Positions 16,371-25,791 of a stretch of DNA of 64,000 bases are shown piece after piece. Numbering within the stretch: the stretch's first letter is position 1; every line of letters begins with the position of its first letter. The position numbers were made by a program, and so were the translations under genes. Origin of the DNA: Patescibacteria group bacterium (GTDB lineage Bacteria > Patescibacteria > Dojkabacteria > J137); contig CAUJCN010000002.1 of NCBI GenBank assembly GCA_963169855.1, forward strand, positions 124,001 to 188,000. Reading direction: 5' to 3'. A model generated the notes under the pieces. That model saw only the letters and a list, made by a program, of their open reading frames with translations. It was not told the DNA's origin and made no database searches.

Positions 16371-19115
16371 TTAGTGAGTCAACGTATCTAGGTAAGTTAT
16401 CAATGTGGCAACTTGCCCTCCCTCTAGGGTTAACATGTGCGATCTGTAAGACTTTCTTCCTAGCCAAGATTTCCAGCCTACAATAGTATTTTTATCGGCG
16501 AAGTTTTTAGTTATCAAAGAGAGTGCGGATGGAGTAAAAGCCTCCACGTCTACTTTATCTGCTGACTTTATACCTAATACATATTCAAGAATCTTTCTAG
16601 AAACAACATTTCCGTGAATCTTCCAAAAGTCTGTTAAAGAGAATCTTTTAGACAGAACTTCTTCTCCAAAAATGATACCTAGTTCCGACAAGTTACTACC
16701 ACCACAAACAAGCCCTTCGATATGTGATCTAATTTTTTCTTGTGCACCTAAAAAGATATTTCGATTACTTTTAATAAGCTCGACCACTTTACTAGCTCCT
16801 TGTAACTCGTCTCTGTAATACCCAGATTCTTCCCTTAGAACAAAGTTAATGACAAAATCGCCAACGGCTACTCCACAATTTAAAGACTCCGTCTCTAGAA
16901 CAGGAACTACAGGAAATCCAAAGAAGCTATTTAGCTGATCTGCTAATTCAACATCCTTTTTAATTTCATCCTTGACTTCTACTTTTTCAGCCATTCTTTT
17001 TTCAACGTCAATTTTCAACTGCTTAATAGAAAATCTGATTTTCTGATCAGCGAAATCATACTCGGAGACTAAATATAGATCCCCTTGAACATTGTAAAAT
17101 TCGTATCCGGTATCATGATGAACTTCTCTACAGCCATCAATATTCTTTCCCCTAACAACACCTCCTCGGTTAAATATAGAGCCTTTTTCGTAAGGATATG
17201 TTCGGTTAAACCCATCCCAATCCATGTTAACATCATAATATTGAGGACTTAATCTCAGTTCAATAGCATCTTTGAGCTTTTTCAAGCTTCTACCTTCGAT
17301 ACTATGCTCGGCTGTTATTTTATCTATTATCGAATCTAAGCAATCAACTAATTCACCATTATATTCGTAGTTAGCAAAATCAGTTTGCGGTTTCAATTCT
17401 GGAGTATTTACTCTCTTCATTTCCGGGATTGCAGTATTATTCTGAGGATGAGTAATGTTAAAGAAGTACTCGTTTGATTTTCCCCATCTGTTTCTGAATT
17501 TCTTATAAATTCTTTTCAAACTCTCTAAATCGAGCTCGCCCTTAAGAACTAAATCATTTAAAAAAGATAAATAGGAATTTAGTAACTTAGATACATTAGT
17601 TTTCACGATGCTTAGGAATTCCCCAGATAGCTCAAAATCCTTCATCATCGAAACAAATTGTAAAAACTCTTCTATTTCTACATCTAAAATACCCGATACC
17701 TCTGTCTTATCTAACTGGGTAAATTGGGTTTCCATCAAGTTAATTACCTCTGAATCCCACGAATTCTTTTCATAAAGGGAGGATCCTGCCAAAAAAGATG
17801 CACATTTGTTTAGCAAGATAAGTCGCATTCTGGATCCTCCAAGTGGATTTAAATCATCGATCACAAACGACTCGAATCCAATTATCATACCAAGACTGAT
17901 TCTTTGCATTTTTCTCGACAAATTCGTCACAACACCGGTAGCATTTAAACCAGTAATATTAAGAATTGGTGCTATTTTCATAGCAAGCGAAACTAAATCA
18001 GAATGGTTTTCATAAAGACCCTTGTAGATCAACTGATAGAACCCTTTTACTGTTGCACCAAATTTGTAAAAATCCTCTGGATTGATTCCCATGTATTCTT
18101 GAACATATGAAACCATTTGACTAAGAGGAATTTTTTCGAGATCTTGGGCATGTGTCAAAAATCTGGCAATCCAAATCGCTGCCTTTTGAGTAGAGAGATC
18201 TTCAACGCCACTAAGACTCCTAAGCGGCTCCATGTATTTCATGATTGCTGTAGTCAAGTCTCTTACTGTGTCCTCTGACAAACCTTGCTCTACAGGTTTG
18301 GCATTATTTACTTTCCTTACAACTACAGATGGATTAGACTCAAACCAAGTAGTTCCATATAACTCCCTTCTACTCTCAACCTCTTCGGGATGATTTTTTT
18401 CTAAGTACACCAAGTATTCATTGATTTCTTTTTCGATTTGCTTTGCAAGCACAGCTTTTTTCTCTGGAAACATCGTAGCAATATCCATAATTACATTCAT
18501 CTTTTGTATATATGAAACATCATCACTTAACGGGGCATTCCAGTACTCACGACTATATTTAGATCTATAATCAATTATGCTGTCTAGAAGTTCAGGAAGA
18601 AGGGCTTCATCTCCGAAACCAACTCCCAACGCATAAAAAGTGGATACAAAGAAATCCTCATACACTCCTGCAATAAATGATTTCTTCCATTTTCGCAAAT
18701 CCAGAAATCTAGCTTTTGTAGTAAAGTATTTAAAAAGAATCAGAAAATCTGAATCAGACATCTCTCTTTCCAGGAAATCTTCAGCGAATCTCTTTGCATA
18801 GCTTGCAAATCCATTCTCGACCAAACTAAAACCTTCGAAATCTATAGACTGCTCAAAAATTTCGGAAAGTTCTCTAATCATCTGCCTAAGAACATCAAAC
18901 CCTAAAATGCCCAATCTATCTTGGATATTCGATAAATCACTTTGAATAATTACTCTAAAGTTTACAAACAGGAATTCACACGCCATTTTTAAACGATCCT
19001 TGTCTGCAGATTGTGGAAAACGCTCCGGGTGTTTTTGAAGGACATGATCGTAAAGAAAATTCCCAAGCTTTTCAGCTTGCTGTGGAAGACCTTCACCGTG
19101 TTCAAATATGCTCAT
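16371..19115 (-). CDS. Large hypothetical protein (orphan)
   Basis: 914 residues from the ATG at 19115; the frame also opens eight codons earlier at a TTG, but that TTG overlaps the -10 box TATAAT, so the ATG is preferred. No signal peptide or membrane segment is visible. The first ~600 residues are mainly helical and the rest mixed alpha/beta, including a Tyr/Trp-rich region near 620-680 (YYDVNMDWDGFNRTYPYEKG). I recognise no domain. It is probably cytoplasmic. It lies upstream of nothing on its strand and ends inside the candidate replication region. Confidence 0.7.
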   Translation of the reverse strand: MSIFEHGEGLPQQAEKLGNFLYDHVLQKHPERFPQSADKDRLKMACEFLFVNFRVIIQSDLSNIQDRLGILGFDVLRQMIRELSEIFEQSIDFEGFSLVENGFASYAKRFAEDFLEREMSDSDFLILFKYFTTKARFLDLRKWKKSFIAGVYEDFFVSTFYALGVGFGDEALLPELLDSIIDYRSKYSREYWNAPLSDDVSYIQKMNVIMDIATMFPEKKAVLAKQIEKEINEYLVYLEKNHPEEVESRRELYGTTWFESNPSVVVRKVNNAKPVEQGLSEDTVRDLTTAIMKYMEPLRSLSGVEDLSTQKAAIWIARFLTHAQDLEKIPLSQMVSYVQEYMGINPEDFYKFGATVKGFYQLIYKGLYENHSDLVSLAMKIAPILNITGLNATGVVTNLSRKMQRISLGMIIGFESFVIDDLNPLGGSRMRLILLNKCASFLAGSSLYEKNSWDSEVINLMETQFTQLDKTEVSGILDVEIEEFLQFVSMMKDFELSGEFLSIVKTNVSKLLNSYLSFLNDLVLKGELDLESLKRIYKKFRNRWGKSNEYFFNITHPQNNTAIPEMKRVNTPELKPQTDFANYEYNGELVDCLDSIIDKITAEHSIEGRSLKKLKDAIELRLSPQYYDVNMDWDGFNRTYPYEKGSIFNRGGVVRGKNIDGCREVHHDTGYEFYNVQGDLYLVSEYDFADQKIRFSIKQLKIDVEKRMAEKVEVKDEIKKDVELADQLNSFFGFPVVPVLETESLNCGVAVGDFVINFVLREESGYYRDELQGASKVVELIKSNRNIFLGAQEKIRSHIEGLVCGGSNLSELGIIFGEEVLSKRFSLTDFWKIHGNVVSRKILEYVLGIKSADKVDVEAFTPSALSLITKNFADKNTIVGWKSWLGRKSYRSHMLTLEGGQVATLITYLDTLTH

Positions 19116-19149
19116 TTTGTCGCCAATGACTGCGACCAATTATACTATT

Positions 19150-20910
19150 CTACATTGCTTTCTGTATAGCGGATTCTACTTCAGACAAGCCTTTCTGCCA
19201 GAAAGATGCATGAGAAATATCTAGCCCTGCTTGCTTAAAAATTTGAAGAGGAGATTGTGATCTTCCTGCTCTCATAAAATCTTTCACCTTTTCAATATTT
19301 TTTGAATCAGCCCTGACCAAAGATTGCAAAGCCTTTGAAATCAGCAATCCAGAGGAATACGAATAAACATAGAAAAAACTTCGAATATGACTCCAATAAA
19401 CCCACCAGTTCTCTGCCCCTGTATTCATCTTTACAGCATCGCCCATATAACTCTTCATATGCTTCAAAAAGATTTCTCCTATTTCTTTGGTTGATAAGAA
19501 ACCCTTTTCTCTGAATGTTTTATGCAGCTCAGTTTCAAAGTTGTAGCAAGCTACTTGTCTAAAGATAGTAGAAATCTCATCATTTAATCTTTCCATTGCT
19601 AGAAGACGTTTTTCCTGAGGCTTTAATCCTTTTTCCACTTCTTCTAAAACGAAATCCTCCATGAATGTACTTGCAACTTCCGCAGTTGCTAATGATGCTC
19701 CAAAATTGACTGAATTTTGAGCCCTAGCCAGTGTAAAATGGATCCCATGCCCAACTTCGTGTGCTAGTGTTAGAACATCATTAAGCCGGTCTGTATAGTT
19801 CATTAAAATGAAAATTGGGTCTTTGTTGTTTAACGCCGAGCAGTAAGCTCCGCTTCTTTTCCCAGTTTTAGGATAAAAATCTACTTGTTCATTATTAATA
19901 AAATCGAAGTAGATACTTTTGAATTCTGAATCTAAGTTTCCCAAAGTCTTTCCGACTAAATCAACCCCTTCTTCAATTGTATATTTCTTTTCTACATCGC
20001 CAACTGGAACATTTCGCTCATGGTAATCAAGTTGCTTAACTCCTAAATATTTTGCTTTCAGCCTGTAATACTCTTGGGCCAGATGAAAGTTAGAAGTCAC
20101 AGTTTGAACTAGTGCGTCTACTACATAAGATTCAATATCATCAGACATATGTCTTTGACTATCAGGTCTATCGAACCCTCTCAGCTTGTCTGTATTGAAC
20201 TTATCCTCAAGAATTGAATTCAATTCGTAGGTAGCAGCTTCTGAGTGTTTTTTGTTAATTTTATGAACTAACTTAGCTGCGGAATCTCTTTCAACTTTAT
20301 CTGTGCTGTTAATTTTAGACATAATTTCGGAGAATGGAACAACTTCAGATTTACCTTTAGAATTTGTAACTTTGCCTTTTTCTTTTGCAATGAAATCAGA
20401 AACCATCTGAACCCAGTTACTTTTCGAAGTCTTGGATTTTATATTCATAATCTTTTCTTGGTCCTCTGTTAACCAGTGTTTTGCATTGTTATATGCCATT
20501 TCCAAGAAGTGCTTATACTCCGAAAGTAAAACACTTTCCAGCATAGCTTTCTGATTCGCTACAGGAGTTTTTGCAACTTTAAGATTGAAGAATTCAACTT
20601 GATTGTATAAATCGATAGCTTTTACATGTAGCTTATTAATCCTAGCTTTGATTTCGGTATTTTCTTGCTCTAAATCCTCCCATAATCCTAAGTACTGACT
20701 TTCTCTAGCGTAAAAATCGTAATCAGTTGTTAAAACGCAGTATTCATCCAAGGCTTCTTTAAGAACTTTATCCGAAGTTTGAAAATCATCTCTAACTGAC
20801 CATTTTTTTATAAAAGCTTCAGTCTTCATTAGAACTTCAGATTCGTATTCTGCAATATACTTTTCTTCATCTTTGAAAAGTTTAGAAAGATTCCATTTTG
20901 TTTTAATCAT
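19150..20910 (-). CDS. pepF: Oligoendopeptidase F-like M3 metallopeptidase
   Basis: A zinc peptidase that degrades oligopeptides in the cytoplasm. The HExxH motif is H384-E-V-G-H388 with the third ligand Glu411 in ATAEVAS; upstream SGAYCSALNNKDPIFILMNY is also typical. Length (586) matches the family. The ATG overlaps the TGA of the Smr-domain gene, so the two form an operon with translational coupling. This overlap also shows that TGA is a true stop codon in this genome. Confidence 0.93.
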   Translation of the reverse strand: MIKTKWNLSKLFKDEEKYIAEYESEVLMKTEAFIKKWSVRDDFQTSDKVLKEALDEYCVLTTDYDFYARESQYLGLWEDLEQENTEIKARINKLHVKAIDLYNQVEFFNLKVAKTPVANQKAMLESVLLSEYKHFLEMAYNNAKHWLTEDQEKIMNIKSKTSKSNWVQMVSDFIAKEKGKVTNSKGKSEVVPFSEIMSKINSTDKVERDSAAKLVHKINKKHSEAATYELNSILEDKFNTDKLRGFDRPDSQRHMSDDIESYVVDALVQTVTSNFHLAQEYYRLKAKYLGVKQLDYHERNVPVGDVEKKYTIEEGVDLVGKTLGNLDSEFKSIYFDFINNEQVDFYPKTGKRSGAYCSALNNKDPIFILMNYTDRLNDVLTLAHEVGHGIHFTLARAQNSVNFGASLATAEVASTFMEDFVLEEVEKGLKPQEKRLLAMERLNDEISTIFRQVACYNFETELHKTFREKGFLSTKEIGEIFLKHMKSYMGDAVKMNTGAENWWVYWSHIRSFFYVYSYSSGLLISKALQSLVRADSKNIEKVKDFMRAGRSQSPLQIFKQAGLDISHASFWQKGLSEVESAIQKAM

Positions 20911-21176
20911 ACTTTTAATATAACTTCGTAAGCACCCTTTTGGCCATTAAAGTAACCAGCTTCCGAAAACTCCTTTACCAATCTGTGAGTCTTCAGTAGC
21001 TTTGCCACTAATGGTTTAACCATCTTACCAGTGCCTGTAATAATTAATAAAGCTTTATTTCCACTAACATGCTCATCCTCCAAGTATTCGTTCAAAATCT
21101 TTTCTACATCGAAATGATCCAATATTCCAAACTCATGAAAATCCAATTTTGACTGGTATAGAAATTTTAATCTCAT
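20907..21176 (-). CDS. Smr-domain protein
   Basis: 89 residues forming a stand-alone Smr domain, a nuclease/nicking fold found at MutS2 C-termini and alone. LDFHEFGILD corresponds to the LDLHG motif and IITGTGKMVKPLVAKLL to the TGxG motif region; GQKGAYEVILKV ends the fold. The LDLHG Gly position is shifted. It overlaps pepF by four bases. A TAAAAT box lies six bases before the ATG. Confidence 0.8.
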   Translation of the reverse strand: MRLKFLYQSKLDFHEFGILDHFDVEKILNEYLEDEHVSGNKALLIITGTGKMVKPLVAKLLKTHRLVKEFSEAGYFNGQKGAYEVILKV

Positions 21177-21182
21177 TTTTTT

Positions 21183-21188
21183 ATTTTA
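21183..21188 (-). promoter_or_regulatory. -10 box of the Smr-pepF operon
   Basis: TAAAAT ends six bases before the ATG at 21176. Confidence 0.5.
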
Positions 21189-21228
21189 GCAAAAATGTTG
21201 TTGAAACATACTTTTTTGACATTGTTAG

Positions 21229-21256
21229 CTGACAAAAACAGATTACATGTTATAAT
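21229..21256 (+). promoter_or_regulatory. Promoter of the ATPase gene
   Basis: CTGACA (21229-21234), a 16-base spacer and TATAAT (21251-21256) end five bases before the ATG, predicting a leaderless mRNA. Confidence 0.75.
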
Positions 21257-21261
21257 TCGGC

Positions 21262-22356
21262 ATGTACAGAGAAGCTGTAAGAACATTTCCAAAGGACTAT
21301 TCGGAGACTAATGTCAGAAGAATAGTGGGTGCAATAGACATCTCACGCTCGCTGACAGTCTTCGCACCTCAAGGTTATGGCAAAAGCGTCTTAGCTAGAT
21401 ATCTAGTATATAACAGTCGCTTCAAAAGAAAATACAGTAAAATGAGAAATATCCACATGGTTTACGTAAATCTCACTGAACTGTCTGCCGAAGCATTCGA
21501 TGAGATTACAATTAACAACATTCAGCCAGAAAATAACAAACAACGTAGATTCTTAGAAATTTTGGCAAAGAGCATATTTAATTCCTATACAGAACTTTCT
21601 CAAACGCAGCTACAAGAAAAATTAAGACCTATTGTCGAAAATGCTGATTATAAAAATGAATTCTACAGAATCTTTGAGAGCTTCTTAAACAATGTTAAAT
21701 ACAAAACAGTATTCTTTGTTCTTGATGGAATGGAATCTATAGCTGGAAAACGGTTCGAAGCTCAAAGAGAGTTTTTAAGTACATTGCGAGAGCAGCAAAT
21801 CCCAAGAATCGAATATATTTTCTTCATGGGAGATTTAGAATTCTTGGCGAATATTCATCGAGAACAATGGGGAAGCCTAGCCAACATAATTGCCTCTAAA
21901 ATTCTTTTGATGAAGATGCCCGAAACAGCAGAGTCTATTTTGCCAATGCATTTTGACCAGAGTCGGTTCAGATTCAATTTCTTTACGAAACGAACATCTG
22001 CCTTTAGAGAAAGACTGAAGCTTATCAGGAAAATAACGGGAGGTTATCCACCATACTTTAAGTATTTGTTCAAACTAAGAAGTACTCGTGAACTAGAGAC
22101 TGCAGTCCTAAGCAGGGAATTGCACTCAGTTTCTCAGAGCCTTTACGATTCTCTAAACTCTGAACATAGAGAACTCCTTATTCAATTACTTTCAGGAGAA
22201 AGAATTAGCCAGTCATCCCAAGCAGCAATTGAATTAATTGCACTTGGAATTTTGATTCCCCACGGGAAAGAGATAGGTATGTTCTCGGCAATTTTTGAAC
22301 ACTTCATTAGAAACGAAGTGAAAAAACTACACCAGAATTCCCAACAGCCTCAATAG
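21262..22356 (+). CDS. P-loop ATPase, AAA/STAND-like
   Basis: 364 residues. Walker A is APQGYGKS (35-42) and Walker B is in FFVLDGME (about 151-158). The C-terminal ~70 residues (LNSEHRELLIQLLSGERIS...LGILIPHG) look like a winged-helix domain, as in ATPases of the archaeal-type/STAND group. Such proteins often act as regulatory switches, but no partner is evident. Its last 30 bases overlap the 3' end of the convergent membrane-protein gene. Confidence 0.8.
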   Translation: MYREAVRTFPKDYSETNVRRIVGAIDISRSLTVFAPQGYGKSVLARYLVYNSRFKRKYSKMRNIHMVYVNLTELSAEAFDEITINNIQPENNKQRRFLEILAKSIFNSYTELSQTQLQEKLRPIVENADYKNEFYRIFESFLNNVKYKTVFFVLDGMESIAGKRFEAQREFLSTLREQQIPRIEYIFFMGDLEFLANIHREQWGSLANIIASKILLMKMPETAESILPMHFDQSRFRFNFFTKRTSAFRERLKLIRKITGGYPPYFKYLFKLRSTRELETAVLSRELHSVSQSLYDSLNSEHRELLIQLLSGERISQSSQAAIELIALGILIPHGKEIGMFSAIFEHFIRNEVKKLHQNSQQPQ

Positions 22357-23700
22357 GTTTATTGAAATAATTGACATCAGAATCAATACTGCAACCACAA
22401 CAACCTTTCTTATTATCTTTTTCCATTTAGTTTCAAAGAATTGAAACTCACTTCTTATCAAGAAAGGTTCAACTTTATCACTTTCGGTTAGGACGAACAA
22501 GAAAATTAGGCTCATGTAAATTCCCAACGGTACAAATAAGCTTGTTACAGCTATTGTCACTAAAACAAGAATATTCAATATCGAGTTCAAGCTTAAAGCC
22601 GATTTCAGTTTACCTCCATTAATAGCTTCTCTTCTGAACAAGTAGAAGAAAATAGATAAGTATCCTGTCAAGCCTAAGAGTCCAAAAGAACTAATAATTC
22701 CAAACAGAGTCGAACTAGTTTTAACCGATGGTAATACACCTCTTCCTGCTATTATTTGCATAAAGTCCTGACCATCAAGATCACCAAAATTCGAGAAATA
22801 TGTAATTAACTGCTTTAGAGCATTAAATTCAACTTTCGTAGATAATAGTACAAAAAGCAGAACTACTAAGCTAACTACTCCAGATACAACATACAGCTGA
22901 AGCACCTTATTATTTAAAAACTCTGCTTTAAAATTCTTCAATCCAACTCTTTTAATTGCTCTTAGTACCAATACATAAAAGAATAAAACTAAAACAAAAG
23001 TCAGAATAATTAGGAGTTCTGGAGAAACTGATCTGAAAAGGAGAGCTGCAGTTACTAAAAAGACCATCACATTTACAACTCGAACTTTAAAATCAGCGAC
23101 CTTTAAAGCAAAGAGAAAGTTAGCAAAGATAGTTGCAAAAGCTAATCCGCCAGCTAAGTAAAGGGATGAGGTATCTCTAGGAGTCCACAAAGTGTAGTTT
23201 ATTATTAATCCGAATAGAATTGAAATGTTCGAAACTACAGCAACTACTGGAAGGTTTCTTTTAAGTCTACTTCCAATATTAAACAGATTTATAAAGTAGA
23301 AGGCCATCACAAAAAGAATCGCTGCAAGTCCAGAAATGGTTCTTGCTCCAATTAATCCGAATGTATTAGCAGAAGTTCCTGGAGATGTAGCAACCGAAGG
23401 AATAATTATTAACAATGCAAAGATAAGAACGTTCAAAAAACCTGCAGGATCCAGGAAAAGATTTCTTCCTTTGTACAGAAACAATCCAACAAACGCACCA
23501 ACAGTCAGTAACACAGCACATGCAAAAATCCCAAATGCCAGTTCTTCGTTGTATAAATTAGCCGAGGTAACAAACATCAACGGAGTTAGAAATAAAATTG
23601 AAGTTAATAAACCTCTTCCCATACGAAAAAGAGTTTTAATAACATTTGGTTTTTCGACTTTAATAATTCTGTCGTTGAATTTTAACTGGATTGCTTGCAT
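22327..23700 (-). CDS. Polytopic membrane protein, O-antigen-ligase-like
   Basis: 457 residues with about 12 membrane helices. Near residues 320-350 the segment GRGVLPSVKTSSTLFGIISSFGLLGLTGYL resembles the conserved periplasmic-loop region of O-antigen ligase/Wzy-type polymerases. It would join glycan chains at the outer membrane face, consistent with other glycan genes here. The family call is moderate. The start region holds AATCTATATG without a clear promoter. Confidence 0.65.
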   Translation of the reverse strand: MQAIQLKFNDRIIKVEKPNVIKTLFRMGRGLLTSILFLTPLMFVTSANLYNEELAFGIFACAVLLTVGAFVGLFLYKGRNLFLDPAGFLNVLIFALLIIIPSVATSPGTSANTFGLIGARTISGLAAILFVMAFYFINLFNIGSRLKRNLPVVAVVSNISILFGLIINYTLWTPRDTSSLYLAGGLAFATIFANFLFALKVADFKVRVVNVMVFLVTAALLFRSVSPELLIILTFVLVLFFYVLVLRAIKRVGLKNFKAEFLNNKVLQLYVVSGVVSLVVLLFVLLSTKVEFNALKQLITYFSNFGDLDGQDFMQIIAGRGVLPSVKTSSTLFGIISSFGLLGLTGYLSIFFYLFRREAINGGKLKSALSLNSILNILVLVTIAVTSLFVPLGIYMSLIFLFVLTESDKVEPFLIRSEFQFFETKWKKIIRKVVVVAVLILMSIISINLLRLLGILV

Positions 23701-23714
23701 ATAGATTATTAAAT

Positions 23715-24749
23715 TTAATTACTTATCCCTTGAAGGATATTACCAAATACACCTCCTGAAACAACAACTATTGCCAGGATGACAAACAAAGCTAGATGAA
23801 AATGGCTTAAGCTTTTTCCGTTTCCAACTATATTTGTCTTGTATATTAAGAATAAATCTCCTAAAAAGATCATTATAACTAATACTACAAATATGAGGTT
23901 AATATTACTTTTTAAATCTATAGAAATTCCTGAAGTCTGCAAGTCTTCGATATCTCTTCCTTCGTACCTAATTACAACGTTAGATGGAGCAACAACGGTA
24001 TTTGGATCAGGAGAAGAGAATACTAAACTATTGTTTCCTTGAATTAAATTGTTTACTGGTATTTTAAAACTACTATCCATTAAGTTGTAGTTTGTTACAA
24101 TCCCATTTAAATCAACAGTAAAGTTTGCTTCCGAGTTACTAACTCCGTCTAAATCAAGAGGGAGTGAAGTTACTACTTCCCCATCAATAGGGCTTAGTAT
24201 GTTTATTCTATTTGTATTCATTACTGCTCCACTTTTGGGAGTTCCAAAGTGTGCTACAACAATTGTATTTCCTTCTCTCCCCTGGTAGTTTCCAGAAATA
24301 ATTCCAAAACCAACTTCAGTGAACTCGGTTCTCATAATGTTTTCCTTATGAGTTTTGCTATTCATCCAAGCAGTCATTGCCGTATTTGAATTTGCAAAAC
24401 CTTCCGCAAGATTTTCACCTGCAAATACATATTGATAACCAGATTCAGAGAAAAACTCCCAAGGAGATTTTCCATCAGGGCAGTAGTGGTCCCAACAGTT
24501 GGAATTCAACATAGCTAACGCCTTGCTTTCTGCAGATAAATTGAGCGATTCATTAAGTCTAAGACTACCTAAACCACCTTCAGCTCTGACTTGATTATGT
24601 TCTTTAAGTAACTGATCTATTGTAAGTGCTGTATTATCAGCTTTTACTGGGATAAAAACGTTAAACGCAAAAATAAAAATTGTTACGAGAAGAAGTATCC
24701 CTCTTCTAAATTTGTTATGATTCTCTACGATGTTACTCGAATGTATCAT
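23715..24749 (-). CDS. Membrane-anchored CAP-domain (SCP/PR1) protein
   Basis: A signal segment (residues 16-36) is followed by a CAP domain (about 45-170): LLKEHNQVRAEGGLGSL, WDHYCPDGKSPWEFF, AGENLAEGF, WMNSKTHKENIM and GFGII. A beta-rich domain (about 180-265) and two C-terminal membrane helices follow. CAP proteins are exported and bind lipids or act on surfaces; the activity here is unknown. Length is 344. It is probably displayed on the outer face. Confidence 0.9.
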   Translation of the reverse strand: MIHSSNIVENHNKFRRGILLLVTIFIFAFNVFIPVKADNTALTIDQLLKEHNQVRAEGGLGSLRLNESLNLSAESKALAMLNSNCWDHYCPDGKSPWEFFSESGYQYVFAGENLAEGFANSNTAMTAWMNSKTHKENIMRTEFTEVGFGIISGNYQGREGNTIVVAHFGTPKSGAVMNTNRINILSPIDGEVVTSLPLDLDGVSNSEANFTVDLNGIVTNYNLMDSSFKIPVNNLIQGNNSLVFSSPDPNTVVAPSNVVIRYEGRDIEDLQTSGISIDLKSNINLIFVVLVIMIFLGDLFLIYKTNIVGNGKSLSHFHLALFVILAIVVVSGGVFGNILQGISN

Positions 24750-24786
24750 TTTCGTAAAAGATTTATGATATATTTAACTTATTCAG

Positions 24787-24792
24787 TATATT
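24787..24792 (+). promoter_or_regulatory. -10 box of the 24799 gene
   Basis: TATATT ends six bases before the ATG. Confidence 0.45.
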
Positions 24793-24798
24793 ATTTAC

Positions 24799-25617
24799 AT
24801 GAGATTTAGTAAACGTTTTTTGACAATAGCACTTTATTCTCTAGGAGTAACCGGTGCAATCTACATATCCATAACGAGATTGGTGCGTGAAGGAAATTCA
24901 TCTGTTTTTGTCATTTTTGCTCTTTTAGCTCTGTTCATCTTTGTTTCTGAAATTTTTATTGACTATGTCTACAAGAATAAAAAACTCGAAATTAACTTTG
25001 ATATTAACGACGAAGTTAATGAAGCCAGCGAAGTTTTGAACAAAATACTCTTGCCGTTTCTACTATTTATTGCATTGTTTGGTTATACATACTTCAACTT
25101 TTCAGCAAGATTTGTATTTATTGTATACGCAATTATTTATGTATCTTTCTTAATGCTATTCTTGAACATTAAGGCATTTTTTGAACTTGACGTAAAAACT
25201 CAGAAGAATACTAATTTGGTTTATGATTTAATAAAGTTTGTGACCTTCTTTTGCTTTGTCGATACTATACTCAATTTATTTAATGCAGGTACAATTTCCA
25301 GTGTAGCTTATGTGATTCTATACCTGGCTCTTTTTGTTATCTTGAGTTATCTGTTCTTAATTAGATACGTTAAGGAAAACCAGCAAATTAGAAGATTTTT
25401 GTGGATTCAGTTTTTTGCGGGGTTGTTCTCGTTAACAATCATCTTTTTACTTGGGAACTACTCACCCCTACTCTTATCTTTATCAGCATTCTTTGTTTTC
25501 TACTCCTCTTTAGCTGTAATTCACCACATAGTAGACAACACTTTGTCGAAATGGGTTGTGTTTGAATATGCCCTAGTATTAGTTATGGCACTCAGCGTTT
25601 TGATAGGTGTTGGATAG
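24799..25617 (+). CDS. Polytopic membrane protein, unknown
   Basis: 272 residues with about eight hydrophobic segments and short, mostly Lys/Arg-containing loops. I recognise no family. It precedes the tRNA-Gln gene by 37 bp on the same strand and is divergent from the CAP gene. Confidence 0.65.
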   Translation: MRFSKRFLTIALYSLGVTGAIYISITRLVREGNSSVFVIFALLALFIFVSEIFIDYVYKNKKLEINFDINDEVNEASEVLNKILLPFLLFIALFGYTYFNFSARFVFIVYAIIYVSFLMLFLNIKAFFELDVKTQKNTNLVYDLIKFVTFFCFVDTILNLFNAGTISSVAYVILYLALFVILSYLFLIRYVKENQQIRRFLWIQFFAGLFSLTIIFLLGNYSPLLLSLSAFFVFYSSLAVIHHIVDNTLSKWVVFEYALVLVMALSVLIGVG

Positions 25618-25637
25618 CCTTAAATCCGTTTCCTTGA

Positions 25638-25643
25638 TATAAT
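25638..25643 (+). promoter_or_regulatory. -10 box of tRNA-Gln
   Basis: TTGATATAAT lies 11 bases before the mature tRNA 5' end. Confidence 0.55.
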
Positions 25644-25654
25644 TCCAAGTCTAC

Positions 25655-25725
25655 TCGGGGATCGTCTAGTGGTAGGACTACAGTTTCTGGAACTGTCGAC
25701 TGGGGTTCGAATCCCTGTCCCCGAA
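25655..25725 (+). tRNA. tRNA-Gln (CTG)
   Basis: The acceptor stem TCGGGGA pairs with TCCCCGA. The D arm contains AGTGGTAGGA. The anticodon stem ACAGT/ACTGT encloses TTCTGGA with anticodon CTG, and the T loop is TTCGAAT. No CCA is encoded. Unlike the other two tRNA genes in the window, it has no partial copy nearby. Confidence 0.95.
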
Positions 25726-25791
25726 ATAGTTCAAGTTTAAGTCTCCAGTTCAAGTTCTTAAACTTACACCTAAACATAAACTTACACTACC

